DNA from: Chionoecetes opilio
Lineage: Eukaryota > Arthropoda > Malacostraca > Decapoda > Majidae
NCBI GenBank assembly: GCA_016584305.1
Contig: JACEEZ010020103.1
Span: forward strand, 300,285-364,284
DNA: 64,000 nt
Reading direction: 5' to 3'
Below the pieces are notes generated by a model, which ran no database searches, was not told the origin of the DNA, and saw only the letters and a program-made list of their open reading frames with translations. The number at the start of each line of letters is the position of its first letter. Positions within the stretch are counted from its first letter, which is position 1. The position numbers and the translations under genes were made by a program. This document shows positions 25,501 to 38,547 of the stretch, one piece after another.

Positions 25501-28500
25501 TAGAAGCATCCATACATTATCCTTTTAACCTTCACCCAGATCTTTCCTTTGCTATAAAAATTTTTGTCTGTTGTTAGCTATAAAATTTCGAAAAGTAACT
25601 GAATATACCAAATTAGTTAGTCGACAAGGATACAAAACAGGTCATATCTATAAAATATTGCATATATTCACTAAAAATTATCTAATGGTACCCAAATTAC
25701 AATGGAAATTACGTTCTGGGCGTCAAGGGGTTAACTTTACACATGCACTGGCATCTCTATAAATTGTTTGAACTCCATTCAGCAGCCTTCTATCCATTCT
25801 GTCAACCTTCACTATATCTCAAGTTGCCTCCCAGTCTATTCTGTAATAAGCCTGCGTAGTCCTTGAATACAACATATACATTCTTGTCACTTGCTGATAT
25901 TTTCTTGATGATCATTCTCATAGCAAGGATCTCATCCACAACCATTTGCAGAGTTAATTCCTCCTCACTCCTCATTAACCTTGCTATTTATAATTTCCTG
26001 TGCTCTTATAATCTCTGGTAAGCCACCATATTACTCTCAGAAAGTGAGACTAAAATATTCTTCTTTAATGATTCGTAGTCTTCCATAATGTTTTCCTAGT
26101 GTGACATTAACCCCTTCACGCCCAGATCTTTCCTTTGCTATAAAAAATTGTCTGTTGTTAGCCATAAAATTACGAAAAGAAACTTAATATACCAAATTAG
26201 TTAGTGGAAAGGATACTAAACAGGTCATATCTATAAAATATTGCTTATATTCACTAAAAATCGTTTAATGGCACCCAATTACAATGGAAATTACGTTCTG
26301 GGTCTCAAGGGGTTAAACTTTGCACAGCCTCGCAAAATATTACTCCAAGCTAAAATCTTTATTGTGTTCAAAAATTTTAAACAAACAAATACAAAAAGTC
26401 TGAAGACTAAATGATTCATTTCTGAAGAATTAATCAGTTGTATGAATGTAAGTCCAATGGCTATATTACAACCCTTCCCCTACATGGGTCTCTTCATCTC
26501 CCACGGCCTTCAATACTACAACTTGAACAGCAACAATATATACCATCATGGCCCATGCATGTGGTGAGTAATAAAAAAAAAAAATAATAATTTCCTCACC
26601 CGAAGGCATACAGGAAAAACAACAGGAATGGAGGACACATACTTTTCTTCAGGATATTCCTTAGGTAGAGGATGGAGGCTGCGCAAGTGAGTGGTTGCTG
26701 CTCTGAGCCGTTCCTCCACCCACTGGTCCACCATGGTGCGCGTGTAGGCCCACAAGGTGTCCTCCCATTGTTCACAGCCCAGCAGCATGGCCCGCAGGTG
26801 GCCGCACAAGGCCCCATAGATGGCACGCTCTTTGACTGGCAAACGTTCATCACTGGCTATCCTCCATGCTACTGCTTTCCACACTCTCTGCAAGGTTTTA
26901 AGTTTGCATGATACTGTAGGTAAGGAGAAATACTGTATTCAGGCATAAAAATGTTAGAATAGAAAGTTGGCTAGTTTTATAATTATCAACAAAGAATTAA
27001 GTTTCTTATTTTCTAATATCAACAAAAATTAGGTGTCTCTCTAAAAGGGCGAACTTATGAAATTGTGGATTCAAAAAGGGATCAGAGGCTATTTAAAGGA
27101 ATCAAAAGATCAGATGCATACTAAAAAAAACATCTTCTGTAAACAAGTCAAGCTACCACACAGCATGTCAGAGTCAAGTAACTTTCTTATAAACATTCCA
27201 CATTGACTATTCACACTAAATCTTTCTACCTGTATGCATTGCCACAGATTGGCTGGCGCTGTGAGGGGTCCTTTGGGTTAGGATCGTGGTGCAGCTTCCA
27301 GCCCTCCAGTGAAGCAGCTCGCCAGTGGTGGCCGGCACGCAAGCACAGATCTTGAGCCAACGACACTTGCCCGGACCGCACACAGGCAAACACATGGCGT
27401 AGCAATCGCATCTCATCTTCCTGAAAGTTCAGATCTTGCTATTGGCCACAACCTCATATAAGCACCTCAAACTAGAGTGCTGGAAGGGAATACATCTGTA
27501 CAAGCAATTATTTCAATAAACTAGATGAAAACTTTGGCAAGGTTGCAAATCTTTCTATTAGCTAAGCCTTAATCCTTATAAAACCTTTCCCTTCTTGTAT
27601 CCTACCTGATCCAAGTCATGCAGGGGTCGGCCCTCCCGCAAAGAGGAATCCGGATCCAGGGACTTGACGAGGGGCCGAGAACCTTTCAGGGGCTGCACAA
27701 CGCCACTGCTCTCATTCTGAAAGAGATGAATGATGTTACTGCAGACAATATATATGTACAGTGTATGTGCCCATATTATGTATTTTTTGTTTTGCTCTAG
27801 TACTTAAGTTAACTCCTTGTCTTGTTATTGTTGCTTTTTTTTTTTTGTCTGTATGCCTCCGGGCGATAATAAAATCATTATTATTATTAACTAGCCGCAA
27901 AGTCGCCCTCCGGGCGGATTTTTTGGCTAGCTCCTGCGGAGGGCTATTGGTGGGCCTTTGGCCCACCACCAATATCTGGAGAGTCTGTGTTTGGTGGGCC
28001 CACCAAACACAGACTCTCCAGATAGCCCCTTCTAACTTTCCTGAAATCATGGATGTAGAAATGTATGTATTAACGCCAACCCATTCACATCACCCCCACC
28101 CATTACCCATCACCCCCCACCCATTCACTCACCCAGTACCCATCACCCCCCACCCATTCACTCACCCATTACCCATCACCACACACCCATTCACTCTCCC
28201 ATTACCCATCACCCCCCATCTATTCCCTCACCCATCACCCCACCCATTCACTCACCCATTACCCATCACCCTACATCAAGGCTTCCTCAATTCTCGCAAC
28301 CCACTTTTTTTCACAATTATCGCTAATAGGCTGCTAAAAAAAAAAAAAAAAAAATGATCGGATCATCATAAGTGGGCTTAAAACCTTCCCCTGGTCAACC
28401 TGGTTCCAAAAATGTGGTATATGATGGGATTCCGCCACGGGGGGCGGAACCTATACCACACACACACACACACACACACAGACACAGACACACACACTTT

Positions 28501-31500
28501 CGCTTTTATTAATATATACTTCTTTGCACAGCGGTCTGCAATGGTTGGTGGGTTTATAAGGTAATGATTCCACTTCAGGCAGAGGGTCTACTATAAGGGG
28601 AACTGTATCACTATTAGCCACAGCCTATAGACCTTCCTATAAAACACCATCTATATGCATGACTATACATCATTTTAAAAATTGAATTCTCTGGGGATAG
28701 GAAGAGAAACATACACCTAAATACAGCCATGATATTGTATATTTCAAAAAGTTAAACAAATAATTGCTTATTTGACAGCAAAAAAAAGTGTGACTGTGGG
28801 AGTATAGGTATATAAATGTGTCTTCATCTAGTTGTGATTTGCAGGAAAAGATCTGGAGTGGGCCGAAGGCCCACCAAACACAGGTGGTGGACCGAAGGCC
28901 CACCAATAGCCCTCCGCAGGAGCTAGCCAAAAAGTCCGCCCGGAGGGCGGCTTTGCTTTCAGGAAAGTTAGAAGGGGCTATGATGTGAATGGGTTGGCGT
29001 TAATACATACATTTCTACATCCATAATTTCAGGAAAGTTAGAAGGGGCTATCTGGAGAGTTTGTGTTTGGTGGGCCGAAGGCCCACCAATAGCCCTCCGC
29101 AGGAGCTAGCCAAAAAGGCCGCCCGGAGGGCGGCTTTGCGGCTAGTAGGTATATAAATGTGTATTCATCTAGTTGTGATTTGCAGGAAAAGATCTAAGCT
29201 CATAGTCCCATCTCCAAAGCTACTATTATCCAGCTTGGCTTTGAAGCCATGAATATTTATGGAATGTCGGCTACGACCTCGTTATCCCGGCTATTCCATA
29301 GTTCAATGATTATGTATGGGAAGCCATATTTCTAGATCATTATCTCCCTTGCATGTGGTCCTTTTCAGCTTCTTCCAATGACTTCCCATATCTCTCGTGT
29401 CCCATAAAAACATATCCTCTGGCATCAACATTTTCCAGTCCCTTAGAAACTCTTAACCACTTCACGTCCAGATCTTTCCTTTGCTATATAAAATTGTCTG
29501 TTGTTAGCCATAAAATTACGAAAACTAACTAAATATACCAAATTAGCTAGTTGACAAGGATACTAAGGTCATATCTATAGAATATTGCTTACGTTCATTA
29601 AAATTGTCTACTGGCACCCAAAATACATAAGAAATTACGTTCTGGGCCTCAAGGGGTTAAACACACTCATCAGATCCACTCTTTTCTCCACAGTGGGAAG
29701 ATTTAACCCCTTCACGCCCAGATCTTTCCTTTGCTATAAAAAAATTGTCTGTTGTCGAGCCATAAAATTACGAAGTCACTGAATATACCACATTAGTTAG
29801 TGGACAAGGATACTAAACAGGTCATATCTATAAAATGTTGCTTATAGTCACTAAAAATTGTCTAATGGTACAGGTTGACCATCACTAATCCGGCAATCAA
29901 TATTTCGGTGCCATCAGTTTTCCGGCATGAATTTCGGAGCGCAGGTTCAAATTTCCCGGGTTGGTGCGCCACTGTTTTCGGGAGGCGCCGTTTATGTTTT
30001 GATGGTGCTGTACCCAGAATCAGCTGTATGCTCACACTTCCGACAGCAAACAGGCATTCCTCCTCGTTTATTTGCCGTAATTGTTAAAATCTGCTGCTGT
30101 ATAGCCCCATCATGGATTTCTTTAAAGAACTGTAGTCATTTTCTGTTACAATATACACATATAATCAGGGGAAAAATTATTATTACAGCCAAGTCGTGGT
30201 TTTCTAGCTCACTTCCCGGAGGGTCCTGGTGGCCTTTGTGGCACACCACAATTCTGGAGATTCTGTTTTGGGCCTTTGGTCTCCACCAAACACTAGACTC
30301 TCCAGATAGCCCCCTTCTAACTTTCTAAATCTGATGTTATATGTTGTATTAAGCGCCAACCATTCATATCACCTGTCAAATCCAGTTACCCATCACATCC
30401 CAACCCATTCACTCACCAGTACCATCACCCACCCTTCACTCACTCATTACCCATCACACACCCTTCACTCTCCGCATTACCATCACCCCATCATATCCTC
30501 ATCATACGCCGGCCTCCCTACCCCACCCATTATCACCCATTACCCGATCACCTACATAAGCGCTTCCTCATTCTCGCAACCCACTTTCTTTCACATACGC
30601 AAAGCTGCTGAAAGAAAAAAATAAAAAAAAGATCCGATCAGCATAAGTGGGGCTAACCCTTCCTCCTGGCACCGGTTTCCTAAAAATGTGGTATAGATCG
30701 GTTTCTGCACGGGGAGCGGCCAACCTATACCAACCACACGACTATCAACCTCGACAGCTACACACACAACTTCGCTTTTACGTAATCATATCATTCTTTG
30801 CTACAGCAGGTATGCAATTTGTGGGTCTTATAAGGTATGATTCCACTTCAGGCAAAAGGGTTCTACTATAAGGGAACTGTATCCTATTTTTTAAGCGCAA
30901 TCCTATAGACCTTCGCTATAAACCATATATATGCCAGAGAATACTACCTTTTTAAATATTGATTTCTCTGGGGACCATAGTTAGAGAACATACACCAATA
31001 CAGCTGATATTTTATATTCAAAGTTAAAAAATAATTCTTATTTGACTGAAAAAAAAGTGACTGTGGGCAGTATAGGTATTAATGTTCTTCACTAGTTAAT
31101 GATTTGCAGGAAAGTACTGGAGTGCCGAAGGCCCCCAACACAGGTGGTGAGACCGAGGCCACAATACCCTCCGCAGGAGCTAGCCAAAGTCCGCGTCGAA
31201 GGGTGCTTTGCTTTCAGAAAGTTAAGAAAGGCACTATGATGTGAAATGGGTTTGCGTTAATCTACATATTCTGACACCATAATCTTCAGGAAAGTTAGAA
31301 GGCGCTATACTGGATTTCCTGTGTTTTTGGTGAGCCGAAGGCAGCATGCATATAGCCCTCCGAATGGAGCTACTCCAAAAAGCCGCCCTCGAGGGCGGCT
31401 TTGGGCTAGTAGGTATATATGTGTATTCATCTAGTTAGTGATTTGCAGGAAAAGATCTTACTCGTAGTCCCCATCTCCAAAGCTACCTATTATCAGCTTG

Positions 31501-34500
31501 GCTTTGGAAGCCTGAATATTTATGTGATGTCAGCTACGACCTGTTTCCCGGCTATTCCATAGTTCAATGGATTCGGATGCTATGGAGCCATTATTTCTAT
31601 CTTATCTCCCTTGCAGTGTTTTCCTTTATCGAGCTTCTCATGACTTCCCATATCTTCGTTCCCTATAAAACATATCCAGTGGCATCAACATTTTCCAGTA
31701 CCTTAGAATACTCTTACCCTTCAGGCCAGATCTTTCTTTGACTATATAAATAGTCTGTTTGTTAGCCATTAAATTACGAAGCCAACAATGTAAATATACA
31801 AATTAGCTAGTTGACAAGGATACTAGGTCTATCTATAAATGATGCTTACGTTTCTTAAATACATCTTACTACTTGCACCAAATACAAGCAGACATTAACC
31901 TGCTTTATACAGAGCTAGACAGTGTATTATCTTACTTTATACAGAGATAAACAGTGTATTATCTTACTTTATACAGAGATAAACAGTGTATTATCTTACT
32001 TTATACAGAGACAAACAGTGTATTATCTTACTTTATACAGAGATAAACAGTGTATTATCTTACTTTATACAGAGATAAACAGTGTATTATCTTACTTTAT
32101 ACAGAGATAAACAGTGTATTATCTTACTTTATACAGAGCTAGACAGTGTATTATCTTACTTTATACAGATAAACAGTGTATTATCTTACTTTATACAGAG
32201 ATAAACAGTGTATTATCTTACTTTATACAGAGATAAACAGTGTATTATCTTACTTTATACAGAGCTAGACAGTGTATTATCTTACTTTATACAGAGATAA
32301 ACAGTGTATTATCTTACTTTATACAGAGCTAGACAGTGTATTATCTTACTTTATACAGAGATAAACAGTGTATTATCTTACTTTATACAGAGTAACAGAG
32401 TTTATCTTACTTTATACAGAGCTAGACGTGTATTATCTTACTTTATACAGAGTAAACAGTGTATTATCTTACTTTATACAGAGCTAGACAGTGTATATCT
32501 TACTTTATACAGAGATAAACAGTGTATTATCTTACTTTATACAGAGCTAGACAGTGTATTATCTTACTTTATACAGAGATAAACAGTGTATTATCTTACT
32601 TTATACAGAGATAAACAGTGTATTATCTTACTTTATAGAGATAAACAGTGTATTATCTTACTTTATACAGAGCTAGACAGTGTATTATCTTACTTTATAC
32701 AGAGCCAGACAGTGTACTATCTTACTTTATACAGAGCCAGACAGTGTATTATCTTACTTTATACGAGTAACAGTGTATTATCTTACTTTATACAGAGATA
32801 ACAGTGTATTATCTTACTTTATACAGAGCTAGACAGTGTATTATCTTACTTTATACAGAGATAAACAGTGTATTATCTTACTTTATACAGAGAAACAGTG
32901 TACTATCTTACTTTATACAGAGCTAGACAGTGTATTATCTTACTTTATACAGAGCCAACAGTGTATATCTTACTTTATACAGAGTAACAGTGTATTATCT
33001 TACTTTATACAGAGCTAGACAGTGTATTATCTTACTTTATCGAGTAGACAGTGTATATCTTACTTTATACAGAGCTAGACAGTGTATTATCTTACTTTAT
33101 ACAGAGCAACAGTGTATTATCTTACTTTATACAGAGTAACAGTGTATTATCTTACTTTAGAAACAGTGTATTATCTTACTTTATACAGAGCTAGACAGTG
33201 TATATCTTACTTTATACAGAGCAACAGTGTATTATCTTACTTTATACAGAGCAGACAGTGTATTATCTTACTTTATACAGACAGACAGTGTATTATCTTA
33301 CTTTATACAGAGCTAACGTGTATTATCTTACTTTATACAGAGATAAACAGTGTATTATCTTACTTTATACAGAGCTAGACAGTGTTTATCTTACTTTATA
33401 CAGACGACAGTGTACTTATCTACTTTATCAGAGAACATGTATTCTTACTTTATCAGAGAAAAGTGTATACTTACTTTATACAGAGCAGACAGTGTCTATT
33501 TACTTTATACAGAGCCAGCTGTTTCTTACTTTATACAGAGCTAGACATGATTATCTTACTTTATCGGACATGTTATCTTTATCAGAGCTAAACAGTGTAT
33601 TCTTACTTTATACGAGCCAGACAGTGTACTATCTTCTTTATACAGAGCCGACAGTGTACTATCTTACTTTATACAGAGATGAAACAGTGTATATCTTACT
33701 TATACAGAGCTAGACAGTGTACTATCTTACTTATACAGAGCTACCAGTGTAACTTACTTTATACAGAGCCAGACAGTGTAAATATCTTACTTTATACGAG
33801 CCAGACAGTGTATATCTTACTTTATACAGAGCTAGACGTGTCTATCTTACTTTATACAGAGTAACATTGTATTATCTTACTTTTATCAGAGCTAGACAGT
33901 GTACTACTACTTTATACAGAGATAAACAGTGTATTATCTTACTTTATACAGAGCTAGACAGTGTACTATCTTACTTTATACAGAGCTAAAAAAAAGTGTA
34001 CTATCTTACTTTATACAGAGTAGAACATGTATTATCTTACTTTACAGAGCTAGACAGTGTATTATCTTACTTTATACGAGCCAGCAGTGTCTATCTTAAA
34101 TTTATAAGCCAGACAGTGTATTATCTTACTTATATACAGAGCTAGACGAGGGATATCTTACTTTTACAGCGCAGTGTATTATCTTACTTTATACAGACCA
34201 GACAGTGTATTTCTTACTTTATACAGAGCCAGACAGTGTATTTAAATACTAATCTTTCTGAAATCTTAAGCATAAAAGCAACCGTAGATAACGTTAAAGT
34301 CGCCAGGACAAAGTTTTTTAAATTTATTTACAGACGTCTGTTGGCTTTAATACTTACATTTCTACATTCATGATTTCAGGAAAGTTTCAGAGAAAGTGAT
34401 CTCTCACCTTCTGTGTGTTTGTAAAGTTGGCATGGTGTCGCGGTGCCTTGCGGATCAGCTTTCCCAGTGCCTCCACCTGCATGGCACAGGCTTGCTCGTA

Positions 34501-37500
34501 CTGCTCCAGCTCCTCCCACACCTGTGCCTCTGATGGGTGACCCACCATGATGTTGATGAACTAGGAGAACAGCACCTGAGGAAACAATAAAACTATGTAG
34601 TAGCGAAGCAATTCACTAATAGTTCAACCATTAACCCCTTCACACCCAGAACGTAATTTCCATTGTAATTTAGCTACCATAGACGATTTTTAGTGTATAT
34701 TAGCAATATTTTATAGATATGACCTGTTTAGTATCCTTGTCCACTAACTAATTTGGTATAATCAGTTACTTTTTGTAATTTTATGGCTAACAACAGACGA
34801 TTTTATATAGCGAAGGAAAGATCTGGTCGTGAAGGGTTAAGGGGAGCAACCAGGTTTGATATTTTACAATAAATTTTGAAATTGACGGAAACATTTTTTT
34901 ACGCTGATGGTGTTGGCAAATGTAGGGTGGGTTGGGGAGATACCGTACATATGGATGTAACGTACAGATGCTCCCTTGGCCATGTTTATAGGTTTAGGAT
35001 AGTTACCGTATAAATGTAGTAAGAGAAAAGGGGTTCGATCAGCTGAGCGGGAGAGATTTGGATGGTCGGCGCTTGGATAATTTTAGAGGTGAGTTTTGTT
35101 GTTTTTGGCATGTCCCATGTAATATTTGGCCTCCATTTCATGGTCTCTTGTGTTCATGAATATGCCAGCAGTGTGGGGGTAAGGTATTAAGTATCGAAAT
35201 GTGTTCAGTTGTGATGTACCAAAGGGATGTAAAGACATTCCAGCCACACGAACGATCCGAAATGTTTGTTTCCATGTGAATGGTCGTCATATGGACACTT
35301 CGTACATGTTGGTCTTTTAATGTAACTTAACATCCACAGTGTAAACAGAGCTAGACATTTAACTATTACTGTATAAGAGATATAACAGTGTTTATTTACA
35401 TTATACAGAGCTAGAGTGTACATCTTACTTATACAGAGCTAGACAGTGTACTATCTTACTTATACAAGTAAACAGTGTATTATCTTACTTTCATACAGAG
35501 CTAGAACAGGTTATATCTTACTTTATACAGAGCCAGCTGTGTACATCTTACTTATAGACCAGACAGTGTATTATCTTACTTTATCAGACTAACAGGTATA
35601 TCTTACTTAACAGAGCCAGACATGTATTATCTACTTTATACAGACAGACAGTGTATTATCTTACTTTATACAGAGCCAGACAGTGTATTTCTTACTTTAT
35701 ACGACGACAGTATTATCTTACTTTATACGAGAGACAGTGTATTATCTTACTTTATCAGGATAACACTGTATTCTGACTTATATACAAGATAAACACTGTA
35801 TTTCCTTATACAGAGCCTACATGTTATTTAGTATACAAAGTCATGATTTCATTGCCAATTCATACTAACTTTCTGAAATCTTAAGCAAAAAGCGACCGTA
35901 GATACTTAAAGTCCCAGACAAAGTTTTTTTATTTATTTTACAGACGTCGTTGGCTTTAATACTACATTTTCTACATTATGATTCAGAAAGTTTCAGAGAA
36001 AGTGATCCTACCTTCTGTTGCTTTGTAAAGTTGATGGTGTCGCGGTGCTTGCGATCACTTCCCAGGCGCCTCCACCTTGCATGGCACAGCTGCTCGTACT
36101 GCTCCCTCCTCCACACCTGTGCTCTGATTGTGATTCACATGATGTTGATGACTCGGAGAACAGCACTAGAACAATAAAACTATAGTAGCGAAGCAATCAC
36201 TATAGTTCACCATAACCCTTCACACCGAACGTATTTGCCATTGTAATTTATGTACATAGACGATTTTGTGTATATTAGCAATATTTTATAGATTGACCTG
36301 TAGTATCTTGTCCACAACTAATTTGTATAATCTTACTTTTTGTAATTTTATGGCTAACAGAACATTATAATACGAAGGAAATCATGGTCGAAGTTAGGAG
36401 CAACCAGGTTTGATTTTTCTAATAAATTGAAATTACGGAAACATTTTTACGTGAGGTGTATCGCCAAAGTACACTTGTCATGACTTATGTCATGTATGAC
36501 TTGTATGAATTGTCATGACTTATATTGTATGCATTTAAGTTCCTGGGGCTTTGCTCATCACTACAGACTTTTGTTTACCCATATTGACAAACAAATATCT
36601 TAAAGTAATCGTCCAGACCATTTCATCATTCCTGATTTAATGCACTCAAAATATAGCCATGATCGAGTATATCAACAATATGTTGTCACTTTTTGCATCC
36701 AGTCACCCGTTTTTAAATGATCCGCATTCAAAATCTGAAAATTCCCCGAGCTCTCAAAACACAACTGGTGACCAGCAGACGACGCACCACGGCTCGGTGA
36801 CGTCACAGCAGGAAGCCTCCCAGCCCTGCCTGATACAGATACACGGTGACTCAGAAAAAAACATAGTACTTGAAGAATTTTGGGTGTTTCTGATAAGATG
36901 TTTTTTGCGATATGGCATATACTTGCATCCTTTATGGGCGCAGCAAGAAAGCTGTACCTTTCCAGAGAGCTTAGCACCCATTTCCGACCTATTTGGCCAG
37001 GTTATGTGTGTGCAGCGCCGGTAAGAGGCGGGTGAGAGCCGCGCGGTGTGAAACACATTGTCTTGCCGCGCGGCTCTCACCCGCCTCTTACCAGCGCTGC
37101 ACACACATAACCTGGCCAAATAGGTCGGAAATGGGTGCTAAGCTCTCTGGAAAGGTACAGCTTTCTTGCTGTGCCCATGAAGGATGCTAGTATATGCCAT
37201 ATCGCAAAAATAATCTATCAGAAACACCCAAAATTCTTCAAATACTATGTTTTTTTCCGAGTCTCCATGTATCTGTATCGGTCAGGGCTGGGAGGCTTCC
37301 TGCAGTGACGTAACCAGCATGTTTCCCGCCACAGCTGGAATGAGGCTGTTGTTTTTCCCGCGCTTTTTACAAAAGTCATGTTTTTAGGGAAATAAGGCGT
37401 GGAAATGAATAATTTTTTGTGGATTAGGTATTTTGAATGAACATTCAACATAATTAAGCAAAGAAAAAATGGGTCTGGACGATTACTTTAAGAACTGCTG

Positions 37501-38508
37501 CACCCACAGTCATGAAGTTAATTTCATCATGAAGAGGAAAAACTAATAAAGAGCACTGTGTAGAATTCATTCCCTCGTTACGTGTAGTTCAAGAGAAATT
37601 TTAGAGTAAAAAGAGGCTATTTTGTGTCAATCTCCCTGGACCTCAGCGGCAGAAGTCACTGTTTACCCCTGCTCTTAACCCCTTCACGCCCAGATCTTTC
37701 CTTTGCTACATAAAATGGTCTGTTGTTAGCCATAAAATTACGAAAAGTGATTGAATATACCAAATTAGTTAGTGGACAAGGATACTAAACAGGTCATATC
37801 TATAAAATATTGCTTACAGTCACTAAAAATTGTCTAATGGTACCCAAATTACAATGAAAATTACGTTCTGGGTCTCAAGGGGTTAAGGATTGGGCAAAAT
37901 ATGTGTTACCATGAGCCAAAACTTTGATTCCAGTACTCCTTTGAGCATGGTGGGACTATTCAAAGCAACCAGTCCTCTTATGACATACTAGCCGCAAAGC
38001 CGCCCTCCGGGCGGACTTTTTGGCTAGCTCCTGCGGAGGGCTATTGGTGGGCCTTTGGCCCACCACCTGTGTTTGGTGGGCCAAAGGCCCACCAAACACA
38101 GACTCTCCAGATAGCCCCTTCTAACTTTCCTGAAATCATGGATGTAGAAATGTATGTATTAACGCCAACCCATTCACATCACCCATCACCCCCCACCCAT
38201 TCACTCACCCATTACCCATCACCACACACCCATTCCCTCACCCATTACCCATCACCCCCCATCTATTCCCTCACCCATCACCCCACACCCCACCCATTCA
38301 CTCACCCATTACCCATCACCCTACATCAAGGCTTCCTCAATTCTCGCAACCCACTTTTTTTCACAATTATCGCTAATAGGCTGCTAAAAAAAAAAAAAAA
38401 AAAGTGATCGGATCATCTCATAAGTGGGCTTAAAACCTTCCCCTGGTCAACCTGGTTCCAAAAATGTGGTATATGATGGGATTCCGCCACGGGGGGCGGA
38501 ACCTATAC

Positions 38509-38547
<39 letters not shown>

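Noticed and set aside
31922..33864. A chain of LSYFIQ-type repeated proteins over the 32-bp array
   Set aside because: The frame is open only because the repeat lacks stops; frames break with each indel.
31886..34240. CRISPR-like array of a 32-bp repeat
   Set aside because: Units are directly adjacent with no unique spacers, and the genome is animal. It is a minisatellite.
36012..36166. A second, alternative Nup107 exon
   Set aside because: It is an indel-ridden copy of the 34.4-kb exon within an indel-ridden duplicate, so not an independent exon.
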